DNA of 64,000 nt from Hemerocallis citrina (GCA_017893485.1 CM030360.1:2324501-2388500), one strand, 5' to 3'. Shown: positions 1-11,180, counted from the stretch's first letter. Notes: generated by a model from the sequence alone, not told the origin. Made by a program: numbers and translations.

Positions 1-1010
1 TCCATGAAGCTCAGGAGTTCGTGCCCAGATGTTGCATCAATTAGAGAGTCGATACTTAAAATAGGGAAAGGGTCCTTAGGGCATGCCTTGTTGAGGTCCT
101 GACGTCGATACAGATCCTCCACTTTACGCTTACCTTACTCACCATCACAACATTAGCCAATCACTCTGGATAGTTGACTTCCTGGATGAAGCGAGTGGGT
201 AGGGGTTTTTCAACTTCCTCCTTCACAGCTTGTTGCCTCTTCGGGGCAAACTTTCTCTGCTTCTGCTGTAGTGGTTTTTATTCTGAATTGATGCTCAATT
301 TGTGCATAATCAGTTCTTTCGAGATGCCTAGCATATCTGAGGGTGTCCAGGCAAATAGATCATGGTTCTGCCGGATGCAACTGATGATTTTTTTCTTTAA
401 GCCTAAGAGGCAGCACCTTGCTTACTTGGAACTATCTTGTCCCATCTTCCTCGAAAGGCGATTTCTTCTAGATCATCGACTACTTCAGAGCCAATCAAGA
501 TTCTGCACTGGGGAGTTCGACTGCGTCGAGGGGGAGGACGGACCCTCCCACTATGGCAGTGTAACTGGCTCAAGCGGCCTCCTGAATTCCCTTTACAACT
601 CCAACCCCGACACTCATGGAAAATTTCATTCTCATGTTTTATGCCAAGGCCACAACATGAAGAGATGCGAGGCCGGGTCGCCCAAAAATTGCATTATAGG
701 CGGCTTTAGCATCAACCACCATGAAGTTCATCGGCTCCGTGTGGGTGGTAGGCGGTCACATCTACTGTGACTATTCCTTCGATTTAAACTAGGGATCCAA
801 GAAAACCATGGAGAGTATACCCCGCCGACTTCAGCCTTTCTCGGAAAAGCATCAGTACTTCGAAGGCAACAAGAAACAAATTGTTGACAGAGCTACCATT
901 GTTCACGAGGATACGGAGAACCTCGTAGTTAGCCAAGTTGATGCTGATTACCAATGCGTCAGAGTGGGGAGTGCGGTCGCCCTCAAGATTCTCATCGAAG
1001 AAAGATAATG
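1..1010 (-). pseudogene. Ty3/gypsy pol: protease and start of reverse transcriptase, broken
   Basis: Minus-strand reading around 930-880 gives VLRILVNNGSSVNNLF, the aspartic-protease active-site region, where the family normally has D-N/T-G-S. Here the catalytic Asp is Asn. Further on (about 725-665) MNFMVVDAKAAYNAIFGRP matches the conserved end of the protease domain. At about 190-1 the RT domain begins: FIQEVNYPE, an in-frame TGA where Trp is expected, LANVVMV, then after a frameshift DLNKACPKDPFP and SIDSLIDATSGHELLSFM. Protease would cut the polyprotein and RT would copy the RNA, but neither can work here. Confidence 0.8.
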
Positions 1011-1642
1011 CATTCCTCGGCTTCGGGGAGGGGGCAGTAATTGGACTGAGTTCATCTCTCGGATGAATACCTTATGGGAGGATTTGAAATTACCCCCTTG
1101 GGCCCCCATCTATGGAGTGGAGGATAGCCATTGGAATCACCCCCTATGGGCCCACAATCTATGGAGTGGAGGATAGCTATCCTTTCGAACTCCTGAGGCT
1201 TGGAGTCCTTTTTTGGACATTTGTTGGGCCCTCGGGGAGGAGGGGAAGTTCTCCGATCTTTCTGAGTGAATTTTAACAAGTAGCCCTAGCGGATAAGGGC
1301 TGCTATCTCGTCCTTCAAGGCCCAACAGTTATCGGTCTTATGACCATGGTCTCCGTAAAATCAGCACCAGAAACTTCTGTCCCTCTTCTTGTTACCAGTA
1401 TTCGTCTGAGGAGGGTGTCAGATCAGTCCCTCTTCTTCTACATCCATGAGGATAGTAGAGACACTCACGTTGGGCAAAGTGAACTTTTCGAACCGAGGCA
1501 CCAGGGGAGGACACCTCTGCCAGAGACATACTTTTGAAACTTCTTGGGGGCCTCGGTGCTATCCATCTTCCTCTTCCCTTTGGGGGATATTCTTTACGTC
1601 CCTGTGCTATAAGGCTTCCTCTGCCCGAATATATTTCTCATT

Positions 1643-2402
1643 TCAGATGAGGAAATCGGGGAAGTCTGAGAGAGGCTTTTTAGCAAGCGAGGTCTTGAAA
1701 AGTTCATGTCGTACGTTGTGCCTAAAGGAAGCCGTCGCGACTCTGGAATCAAGAGAGTGGATGGACCTTACTTTAGCTGTAAACCTTTGGACGAAGTCCC
1801 GGAGCGATTCTCTGTCCTTCTGCTTCAAATCCAGTAGTGAAGCACTCGTCTTCTCAGCCTTACGTCTAGTCAGGAAATGAGTGAAAAAACTCTCCTTGAG
1901 CTGGTCGAAGGAGTAAATGGAGCCGGGGGCGAGCCAGGAGTACCACTCCCTATCTGAACCTCGTAGTGTGTCAAGGAAAGTTCTGCAGGGAAGGGTGTCG
2001 GAGGTGCTGTGAATCATCATGAGAGTTTTAAAACTCTCAATGTGACCAGCCAGGTCTGACTCGCCGTTATATGTTTCGAAAGTTGTGGGCTTAAAGCTTC
2101 TTGGCCTCGAGAATGAAATAGGATAAAGGTAGTCGGATGGGTCAGTAGCTCCTATGAGACTGCCGATCTTCTTCCCCTAGGCCGAGGCATGGTTTATCCA
2201 AGTGATGGTTATTTTTGCCCCCCCCCCCCCCCTCTCGAAGGTCTTGGAGGACCTCATTTCGGAATTTCGGGAATACGTCTCTGGTTATGTGGCCCACTTC
2301 CTCCTGGTGGCCTTCGGAGGCTCGCTGATTACTGGGGGAGTCGTTACGCTCCTCTTCTCGCCTGAGTTGGGAAGGTTTGTTGTGGCTCGGCTGTCGACCC
2401 AA
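1643..2402 (-). pseudogene. Ty3/gypsy gag polyprotein, broken
   Basis: The minus-strand frame at 2020-1643 reads like a plant retrotransposon gag domain: a tryptophan-rich start (DREWYSWLAPGSI), then YSFDQLKESFFTHF and RESLRDFVQRFTAKV. These are the usual landmarks of the capsid helices that package element RNA into virus-like particles. A more N-terminal, charged stretch at 2402-2142 is in a different frame, so at least one frameshift separates them. No CCHC zinc knuckle was recognised downstream. The translation is non-functional as it stands. Confidence 0.75.
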
Positions 2403-2742
2403 GCGACCCTCCCCGCTCTTGGACTAGTTGAAATCGATGTGGTGTCGGAGATCCTCACTATCATGTCTGTTACTGATTATATTTCGGAGGTCTTAGCGCG
2501 ACCGAGCGAGAGGCACTGGGGTGAGACCCTGTAGATGTTCGACACATGGTAACTGCACCCCCTGGGTAGCCGCTCTGCTGTAGAATGGGTGAACCGAAGG
2601 AGGAGACGAAAGGGGATCCGCCTTACGCCTTACGGTAGTTGTCTTTCTGCTTTAGGTGCCATGGTAGGTGGAGACTCCACGGATCAAAGGATCTGAGTAA
2701 GAGGTTGGATCTGTGTGATTCCCACAGACGGTGCGAATCTGA

Positions 2743-3337
2743 TGTTGTTTTTTTGTGGTGTGGGAGCAATAGATGATGAGTTCTTATATCTATGTGGAAA
2801 TCATAGATCACAACCATCGATCTGATGTAGATGAGAGGCTAGTATTTAAGTGAATTCTATAGATCTGGTGGTGGTTGCATTGGTTGTTGGCCACTGGAAA
2901 CCTGCAAGAAGCCTAAAACACCGAAAGTTTTTCCAGTGACAGACCCTCCTCCAATGATCAAGTCAATTACCAGAAAATGAGAGCTTGGGTTTAGTGGCAA
3001 AATCTTGATTACATGGTAACTGAATATTAGGGTCTGTATTTATAGGCCTGTGGAGAATCAGTTAGGGAAAGATTTCCTTACCGCCTAATCAAATCCCTTG
3101 GATTAAGGATGTGATTGGGTAATTATCTCCCTGATTTTAGGAGATTTAATCACCAACCATAAATGACTAGTCAACCATCCTCCGATGGCCTGTCGTTTCT
3201 GGACGTGGGCCTAAGAACGGCCCATATTTGGGCTGTGGATTTACAGCTGATATGATATTACAGTATCACCCCTATGAATTTCGAGATTCGCGAGAGAAAA
3301 AAACAGCTCAGATTGACTGAGTTTTTTACCCATATCA
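2743..3337 (-). repeat. 5' LTR of the left-edge Ty3/gypsy element
   Basis: The sequence runs from TGTTG at 2743 to CATATCA at 3337, about 595 bp with TG...CA ends. It matches the solo LTR at 47493-48093 at both ends (TGTTG..., GTGTGGGAGC near the left, CATATCA at the right). On the minus strand CCTATAAATA at about 3037-3046 is a plausible TATA box. Just inside the element, minus-strand GCACCGTCTGTGGGAA sits where a primer-binding site is expected. Confidence 0.8.
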
Positions 3338-3428
3338 ATTAGTATATGGTTGTTGACCTATTTATTATATTTTATCACTTTGAACATTAATGAGAACAAA
3401 TAAATTATTACTGGTTAGTAATATCGAA

Positions 3429-6412
3429 TAGGGATGGCAACTGGGCCAGGTCAACCGGCGACCCACCCGCGACCCGGCCCGGTTAAGAAGTTGGCGGGTT
3501 CGGGTCGAACCCGTGTACAGTAACGGGTCGACCCGGGTCGAAGAAAATGCGAATTCAACCCGTGTAACCCGGCCCGCGAACCCGTTAAAAATGCTCCAAC
3601 CCACTGCCAACCCGCGGGTCGACCCGCGGGTTACGACCCGTTGGACCCGTACGGCTCGAACGTTCGACCCGTTACGGGTCGACCATTGACCCGCGGGTCG
3701 AACGGTCCGTTGGACTTGGATAGAGCCGTTGTTAACAGCTCTTTTAGCCGTTTTTTGGCTTTTTTTGTTTTTTTTTTTGTTTTTTTTCACATTTTGAGCC
3801 TATAAATACCCCCAAAAATCTCCTTAAAAAATCACACCTTACTCTCTTACTCTCTCTACTATTATACATCATTTCTAAAGAATTTTTCAACAATTGTAGT
3901 ATTCAACAAGCAAGTCTACAACGAGACATATACACGATCAATTTTCGATCGTATCGAAATCAAAATTCAACGTCTTCAACATCTTCAACTCTCTTCAACC
4001 CTCGTCAAATCTCCTTCAAGCACTCCTCAACTCTTCAATTGCGAAATCGGCAAAGCGCTTCTTTCTAGTTCTATTCTATTCTTATTTTCACGGTTTGTTT
4101 TACATACGCATATTCCACAGTGAATGGTATCAAAATTTCATACCTCTCTCGTTATATTTTTTTTGCGTTGTAGTTAAAATTATTGTTGGTTTTTTGATTT
4201 TTTCTATCTCAACCCTCTTGTTTTTTTAGATTTTTTTTTATAATTCACCGTTCCTACATTGTATATTTTTTTTAACATACTTTAGCACATTACTACATTA
4301 TGTCTAGATCACGCGGTAGCGATCGTAGCGGACAAGATTCCTCCTCTTCCCGTAGGCCACCAATTGTCCCAACTAGTGAGCCCGCCCAAGAATACCATGA
4401 TCCTCCTACCCAACAATGGGGTACACACGACGAGGTTGTAGGTGATATACAATTGGAAGAAGAAGAATAAAAACAAAAATTAACCGAAACCACACAACCC
4501 CGTAGTAGTAGGAAAAGTAGAGGAGAAACTAGTGATTGGCATAAGTTTTACGATTATATTCCGGACGAACATACTCCGGGTATAGGTTTGAAAGTTTATA
4601 AAACATGTGGTAAAACATACAAATTCAAGAGGGGTGACGGCATCGGTACAATTAGTAGGCACATCCAACATAACCATAAAGACCTTCTTGCTGAACTAAA
4701 AGGCCAACAAAAAATCAACCCTAGGACCGGTCTAGTTGATAGCCACCCTTATGATCCCGATCTTGTTCGTCGGGAAATGGCCCGATTAGTCATTAAGGAA
4801 GAGTTACCATTTTCCTATCCCGAGAGTAGGGACTTGGAAAATTTTAATCAAACGGCCTTAAACCCTCATTTTAGAAGAATTTCGAGAAATACTTGCAAAT
4901 TGGATTGTTTTAAAATATACATCGAAATGAAGGACGCTTTGATTGCAATTTTATGGAGCTTAACTTATAGGGTTAGTTTAACTTCGGATTGTTGGACGGG
5001 TGTCAACAATATTTCAACGATGGGAATAACCTGTCATTGGATCGACAATGATTGGATTCTTCAAAAAAGAATTATATCACTTGCGGCATTGCCGTATCCC
5101 CATAGTGGCGCTGAAATAGCAAATCGTATTATAGAAATTTGTGATGTTTTCCATATTCGCGATAAAATTATGTGTATTAGTTTTGATAATACATCTAACA
5201 ACAATGTAACAATTACTACTTTAAAATCCATATTAAATCCTCCATCTGACAATATTTTTCATGTTAGATATGCATGTCATATTATAAATTTATGTGTTCA
5301 AGATGCATTAAAAATAGCTTATCCATATATAGTGAAAATTAGAAATTGTGTACATTTCATTGCATTAAGTCCAAGCATTTTACAAGAATGGAAAGCTTGG
5401 TGTAGGGTTAGAAATGTTCCTTTTAGAAGATTTCCAAAGGATGTTAGACACCGATGGAATTCTACTTTTGATTTACTAAATGTTGTTACCGAATATAAAG
5501 CAGTTGTAAATGATTTTTGTATCGCAAAAAATATGCACAATTTTGAAATGACTCCTCCCGATTGGTTTTTTGCCGAATCTTTGTTGAAATTTTTAGAACC
5601 TTTTAAAACCGCAACTTTAAAATTTTCAAAAACATATGAATCTATTTCTAGTAACATTTTTATTAAATTAGTTAGCATGATGCAAACATTTAACGAAATG
5701 TTAAATGATACTTTTGTTGGTGAGATTGTAAAACCTGCATTCAAAAATTTTTTGAAGTATTATTTTTCTCCTCCTATGTTGATTTGTGTTGCTACCGTTA
5801 TGGATCCTCGTATCAAATTAGAAGGTACGAAGAGTTTGATTGAAATTTTTTTTGCATTACTTGGGAAAAATGTAGAATTAGTAGAATATTGCGCTACTTT
5901 TTTAGTTCAGTTTGAATCTACGCTAAATAACTTGTATGATTATTATGATCGATGTTTTGCTTCTAGTAGTTCAACTTCTGTAGTCAGTTCTTCTTCTGGT
6001 ACTTCTAAAGGTAAGGGTAAAAGTAGATTTGGTGATAGAACATTTAATTTACTTGAACAAATTCAATCAAAAAAACCTAGGACTAATCAACCAAATGAAT
6101 TAAATTGGTATAACCAACAAGATTCTGAGCCTTCTACTTCTCCACTAGATATTTTACAATGGTGAAAAAACCATGAACACACTTTTAGTATTCTGCCAAT
6201 TATGGCTAAAGATTTACTAACTCCTCCTATCTCTACAGTTGCTTCTGAGAGTGCATTTTCTTCAAGTGGCAGGGTTCTAACTGATTACAGGAATCGCATG
6301 AAGCCCGACACATTAGAGATGCTCGTTTGCACAGAAGACTGGCTGAAGGCTGAAGATAGGACACAAGGGAAAGCACTATCAACGTCCATAAGTGAGAGCA
6401 ACTCGTCAGAAG

Positions 6413-6445
<33 letters not shown>

Positions 6446-7137
6446 AGCTTTGCTTGTTATGTTAAATTAGAAAAATTGTAGTCAATTAAAATTGTATATA
6501 AGAAATATGTTATTGTATAAAACTTATTTGTGAATTGAATTCTTCATTTCATTAGAAATTGTGAAAATTGTATAACTTAAATTCATATGAATAATATTTC
6601 AAAATTTGTTGCCAATTTCACTCTTTCAATCTTATTATTATTATTACGATTTTTAATGTTTATTAGTATTATTACTTACTTACTTACTATTATTATTATT
6701 ATTTTAAGCTACCAAAAAAAAAAAAAAAAAAAAATCAAATCTACCTATATAAACGGGCCAACCCGCAGGTCGACCCGACCCGACCCGGGTTGAACCCTAA
6801 AGGGTTCACGGGTTGGGCGGGCCACCCAAATCAAGTTTGGGCCCGGCCAGGCCCGGCCCGGATAAGTGGCCAAGCTGGCCTGAGCCCGCCCAATATACCT
6901 ACCAACCCGTACGACAAAAAAAAAAAAAAATCTACCTATATAAACGGGCCAACCCGCGGGTCGACCCGACCCGACTCGGGTTGAACCCTAAAGGGTTCAC
7001 GGGTTGGGCGGGCCACCCAAATCAAGTTTGGGCCCGGCCCGGATAAGTGGCCAACCCGGCCCGAGCCCGCCCAATATACGTACCAACCCGTACGGGTTAG
7101 GCCCGGCCCGACCCGTTCGACCTGTTCGCCATCCCTA
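3429..7137 (+). mobile_element. hAT transposon, full length, with 8-bp TSD
   Basis: The element starts TAGGGATGGCAA at 3429 and ends GCCATCCCTA at 7137, so it has short terminal inverted repeats. The 8-bp target duplication ATATCGAA is perfect at 3421-3428 and 7138-7145, diagnostic of hAT. Both ends (about 3429-3740 and 6740-7137) are G+C-rich, in strong contrast to the A+T-rich interior, and packed with GGTCGACCC/CGACCCG motifs. The 3' subterminal block of about 190 bp is present twice in tandem (about 6715-6914 and 6915-7080). A transposase frame fills the centre. The perfect TSD suggests an insertion not much altered by later mutation, although the transposase is dead. Confidence 0.93.
4300..6447 (+). 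pseudogene. hAT transposase (BED finger, RNase H-like fold, hAT dimerisation domain) with two in-frame stops
   Basis: From ATG at 4300 one frame of 715 codons runs to TAG at 6445-6447, broken only by TAA at 4468-4470 and TGA at 6163-6165. After an acidic N-terminus comes a BED zinc finger around residues 80-125, where the first Cys is Tyr (KVYKTCGKTY) while the later Cys and SRHIQHNH remain. The RNase H-like core shows TSDCWTG and FDNTSNN, holding the expected first two catalytic Asp. The C-terminal dimerisation domain reads PISTVASESAFSSSGRVL, and the second stop replaces a Trp that is usual just before it (DILQW-stop). The tail is a run of Gln encoded by about 11 CAA. In related elements this enzyme excises and reinserts the transposon; this copy would need two readthroughs. 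Confidence 0.92.
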
Positions 7138-7394
7138 ATATCGAAGACCTTATATATACCGATAAGTTACATATTATTTTTTTCTTTCTTCATAATCTCT
7201 TTTCTATGTATTTTTTTTATTTTTCTGTTTATCACTTTATACTTAGCAGTAATAAGAATTGATAAATTTGTTAGTTAACCATCATAAGAAAAAAGTTCTG
7301 ACTTTGTCCCTGACAACGAGATGAAGAATCTTAAACTAGTTTAAGGAATAGAACTCGTCGTTCCCATCAAAACAAAAAGAAAAAGAAAATTGGT

Positions 7395-9313
7395 ATGTCA
7401 CTAGACTTTGAGAAAGCCTATGACTCGGTCGATTGGGAGTGCCTGCTGGAAGCTCTCAAGGGTAGGGGCTTCGGAAATAAATGGATCTGCTGGATCAGGC
7501 AGTGCTTGCAAACTAGCAAAACGGCCATATCAGTGAATGGTAGGTCAGGACAGCCGTTCTCTTGTAGGAAGGGCCTCAGACAAGGGGACCCTCTATCACC
7601 GCTCCTGTTTACTATCGTAGCGGATGTATTGAGGGTTATGCTGGAGAACTGCCAGGAAAAAGGTTGGATCACGCCTGTGGCCTGTTCCGCGTCTACTAAA
7701 GGGTGTACGATCCTACAGTACGCAGATGATACCATTCTCTTTGGTAATGGATCTAGACGAGAAACTGCCTGTTTTAAAGGGACCCTATACTGTTTTGAGG
7801 CATGGTCAGGCCTTAGGATTAATTTTAACAAAAGTGCGCTGACTCCTATTTCCCTATCCGATGGTGAAGCAGGGGAACACGCTACCATCTTGAACTGTAC
7901 GACGAGTGGCTTCCCTATCAAATACCTGGGACTTCCACTCAGGCCAGGGAAATTATCTAAAGCAAACTGGTTGCCTATCATTGACAGGGTGGAGGACAGA
8001 CTGTCGGGTTGGAAAGGTAAATCGCTGTCCCTAGGGGGCAGAGTGGTACTCATTAACTCAGTATTGTCTAACCTGTCAATCTACTACATGTCATTTTTCG
8101 AACTTCCGAGGTGGGTGATCCAGATGATTGATCGAATCCGAAAACGATTCCTGTGGAAGGGGGCAGACTCGGATAAAGGAGGTTACCACCTCATCAAATG
8201 GAGCATCGCTTGCATGAAGAAGAAGCATGGAGGGCTAGGCATCCTCGACCTCAGAGACATGAACCTTGCCCTGCTGGGGAAGTGGTGGTGGAAGGTATTC
8301 CACAACAGTGGGGAAGGTTGGCAGGACTTCATTCAACCCTATCTCAGGAGTAAAGGCACAAGAAACCTCGGCTTCCGAGTAGGGACTAAAGTGTCGCGAT
8401 TCTGGAAAGGAATTACCAAGGCTAGCGGCCCCTTCAGCTCGGCTGTTACGTCGGCTATTGGCAATGGCCGGTCCACTAGATTCTGGTGGGATAGGTGGTG
8501 TGGAACCCATACCCTGAAAGTGAGCTGTACGAGAGGTCGAGTCGACCGAATTAGTCTGTTGCCGAAGGATGGAAAAGGGGAGGCTGGAAACCGGCGTTCC
8601 GAGGAACGCTTACCTCAAATTTACAACAGCAATTGCTTGATATGCAAGCACACATCACACGGGCAGGCACAAGGTGCACACAAGGCCCAGACCAGAAACA
8701 GTAGGGACTAGATAGCAAGGGGGCTTTCTCGGTGAGGTCGCTGTATCATCGGATCCACTTTCGGGGATGCAGACCAAGCTGGGCGCAGGTGTTGTGGAAG
8801 GCGAAAACTCCCCTTAAAGTCAGAGTATTCTTATGGCTAGTGCTCAATGATGCTATCCTCACGAGGCAAAACCTTGCCAAGAGGCAACCACAGGTGGCAA
8901 CCAACTGTGGTTTCTGCGATGCTCATATAGAAGATCTAAATCACCTTTTCATCCATTGCCCCAGAAGTAAGGCAACCATGGTCGAGGTTCTCCGAGCCTT
9001 AGGAACAGGCGTCTACCCCTGCGTATATGAAGACTTGTGGATTGGCCCCAAATTTGCAACGATTCGCCATGAGATGAAAGATGCGTGGTACATCGCAATT
9101 GCGGCAACAACATGGGTGTTATGGCTTGACAGAAATAATTTTTATTTTCGAGCTACATGTAATAGTATTTCTGGTAACCTGTCTCACATAATGCATCTTA
9201 TCTCTTTTTGGGCTACAGCTGTGGCCACAGGGGCAAGAGGAAGGATAGCCAGAGTTTTTCAGGTTGAGGAGTTCGATGATGAGGAGGTAGAGATCGGGCC
9301 GACGCTGGACTGA
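7395..9313 (+). pseudogene. L1 reverse transcriptase with C-terminal zinc-binding domain, 5'-truncated and frameshifted
   Basis: The frame opens within the RT domain at DFEKAYDSVDW and carries RQGDPLSPLLF and the catalytic QYADDTILF, then the long plant L1 thumb region (YLGLPLRPGKLSKANW). The frame is lost near 8540-8570; the true continuation lies in another frame and hits TAG at 8702-8704 before reopening as SKGAFSVRSLYH. The C-terminal zf-RVT domain follows (8732-9010), with LWKAKTPLKVRVFLWL and a C-x2-C ... H-x3-H-C cluster (CGFC, LNHLFIHC). The apparent ATG-Ser-Leu start at 7395 belongs to the target duplication. RT would copy the LINE RNA at a nicked target; the frameshift, stop and missing endonuclease rule out activity. 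Confidence 0.9.
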
Positions 9314-9580
9314 GGGACTGGCTTCACCAGTCACGACAGTGCTGTTGCCAGCTGGAGTTTTTTGTTTCCGCCTTCTGTACTTTCGGGTGGATTGACGTTT
9401 GTGTAGTTTGACCCACCCCCCAGGACTTGTTGGGGGTGTATGTTTGTTTTTCTTGCATTTTTTTTCTGCATTGTACTTTTGTTTTGTACCGCTATTTTCT
9501 TCCGGTACGTCGGGGTTGTTTTATTAACTGCTTATTAATGAAATAGGGTGGCCTTATTTCACCTTTTCCTTAAAAAAAAA
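7405..9580 (+). mobile_element. L1-type LINE, 5'-truncated, with 16-bp TSD
   Basis: ATTGGTATGTCACTAG occurs at 7389-7404 and again at 9581-9596, directly flanking the element: a classic target-primed insertion duplication. The body starts inside the reverse transcriptase domain, so ORF1 and the endonuclease are missing, and it ends in a short poly-A at about 9572-9580. Its 3' UTR ends TTAATGAAATAGGGTGGCC..., shared with the mini-insertion at 13947-14074. Confidence 0.93.
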
Positions 9581-9596
9581 ATTGGTATGTCACTAG

Positions 9597-9926
9597 GTCA
9601 AACAGTAATAATTTTTTTTATCAAACTATTAATGTTATTATTGGAATCTTTCTGTCTTTCCCTCAAATATTTGATCAAAGTAACCTAAACGTATCCTTAA
9701 ATTATCTGATCAAAGTAATTTATTGAATTTTTGGACTAGACTGCAATAATTTAATGATTAATACAATAGATGCATTGTACACGATACGAGGTATGTGTAA
9801 AATTTACAATGTGCCACAAGTTGTGAAGAAGCATTTTAATATTACATGTGTTGTTTGTTATTTATTAATTTAGACATAAATATTCATTTGCTAGTGTACT
9901 ATTTAAATGGAAGTATGGAATAAAAC
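9597..9926. other. A+T-rich spacer, nothing recognised
   Basis: No coding potential, repeat structure or terminal repeats are visible in this stretch. Confidence 0.5.
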
Positions 9927-9927
9927 A

Positions 9928-10873
9928 GAGAAATGCTAGACATACATGAGAGCATCCACTATAGTCTGTTAAAAACCTAAAATATGAATATTCTGACCAA
10001 AAATTTGTCACTATCGTTGGCCAAATACCTACTTTTTGGCAAAACCATGAACAGTGCATTGCCATGTATAGCATAGTGAAATAGCAATTGCAAAATATAG
10101 AAGACGGAAGATAATCTTCCGTCGCTCAAATATTTTCAATTATTTGCAATATTAAATTAAGACAGACAAATGATCTGCCTCCATCTGAAGAGTATGAATA
10201 GTCAAAAGTAGAGATCTCTCTTTTTTTATATAATTAAAATGGAGAGACGGAAGAAGATCTTCCGCCCCTCTCTTTTCTAATTTTTTTCATCATTTTTTTA
10301 AATGGGAAAGAGACATGGGAAAGAGACATGCTATTTTTTTTCCTTCACTTTTCGTCATTTTCTAAAAAAAATAAAATAAATAAAATAATAATAATAATAA
10401 TCCAGCTGGGCATTGTTCTTTTTTTTTATCCCCGGGACGGAAGATCTTCATCCATCCGGGTATTTTTTTTATTTCTTTTTTAATTAGTCGCGCGACCAGA
10501 CTTCCGTCTAGCTCAAAACGAAAAAAAAATTAATTATTGTCAAACGGAACATGATCTTTCGTCTATCGAATTTTCGGTATTAAAAAATTTATTTATTTTA
10601 TTAGACGGAGGATGTTCTTCAGTCTATATATTTTATTAATTATTTAACCCAACTTTTGGCTTTAACGATAACAGCGTAAATCTTCTATTTCCATTTTTCT
10701 ATTGCCAAATACCTATAATATAGCAGCAACGATAGTGGATGCTCTGAGATTCTAACCCAAACTTACATGAGATATGTCTTTTAGTGATTGGTGGGTCCAT
10801 TAATCACAAAAGACAAACGGATAAGACCCAACAATCACTAAAAAATAAGTCTCATGTATGTCTAGCATTTCTC
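9928..10873. mobile_element. MITE with about 22-bp inverted termini, interrupted by another element
   Basis: The left end from 9928 (GAGAAATGCTAGACATACAT...) is the inverse complement of the right end finishing at 10873 (...ATGTATGTCTAGCATTTCTC). AATAAAA lies close to both sides (9919-9925 and 10874-10880), a possible target duplication. Without the inner insertion the element is only about 150 bp. No ORF is present. Confidence 0.65.
9950..10744. mobile_element. Non-autonomous inverted-repeat element nested in the MITE, rich in GACGGAAGAT hairpins
   Basis: The termini are GAGCATCCACTAT at 9950 and ATAGTGGATGCTC ending at 10744. TGA flanks both sides (9947-9949, 10745-10747), which would fit a 3-bp duplication but could be chance. 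Inside, short palindromes of the form GACGGAAGAT-n-ATCTTCCGTC recur at about 10103, 10244, 10436, 10542 and 10605, some degenerate. There is no ORF. The superfamily is uncertain. Confidence 0.6.
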
Positions 10874-10889
10874 AATAAAATATTCGTTT

Positions 10890-11180
10890 GTTTGTTTCAT
10901 AGGATACCCATGGATTCACATTTTCTACCTTGCCACATCAGAATTCTTATATCTCTAATGTGATAATGGGAGAAGGGCTTAGTGTCATTTGTAAATATTT
11001 GTCATTTTGTCAACACGTGCAGCGCACGTGTTGGTAGATTTTTTTTTTTTTTGTCCTTTTCATTCCCCCTCCCCATTTTCCCAACGTGCAACACACGTGT
11101 ATAATACTAGATTTTTTTTTTGTTCTTTTTATTCCCTCCTCCCCATTTTCCCCACGTGCAACGCACGTGTATAATACTAG
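10890..11180 (+). mobile_element. Helitron-like 3' termini, repeated
   Basis: CACGTGCAACGCACGTG (about 11154-11170) can form a short hairpin and is followed after a few bases by ATACTAG, then T. A hairpin, then CTRR, then a T at the insertion site is the layout of Helitron 3' ends. A near-identical unit ends at 11110 and a divergent one near 11035, separated by pyrimidine-rich stretches, so the end is present two to three times in tandem. The 5' end (TC...) was not identified. Confidence 0.4.

Larger units (their letters stand above)
1..3337 (-). mobile_element. Ty3/gypsy retrotransposon, 5' half, decayed; continues past left edge
   Basis: Read on the minus strand the order is 5' LTR (3337-2743), gag (about 2400-1640), aspartic protease (about 1010-650) and the start of reverse transcriptase (about 210-1). 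This is the usual Ty3/gypsy order. The rest of pol and the 3' LTR lie left of the window. Stops, frameshifts and a run of 15 C at about 2218-2232 show decay. The protease and RT wording resembles the non-chromodomain (Tat-like) plant lineages, but that placement is inferred and no chromodomain is in view. Confidence 0.85.

Noticed and set aside
174..1008. Open frames on the plus strand (174-770, 437-709, 808-1008)
   Set aside because: They are antisense to the gypsy protease/RT frames and show no domain features.
3365..3790. 141-codon minus-strand frame rich in Arg/Thr/Gly
   Set aside because: It is produced by the GACCCG repeats at the hAT 5' end; low complexity, no family resemblance.
6790..7046. 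Frames encoding Gly/Pro/Arg-rich peptides
   Set aside because: Same cause: duplicated subterminal repeats of the hAT element.
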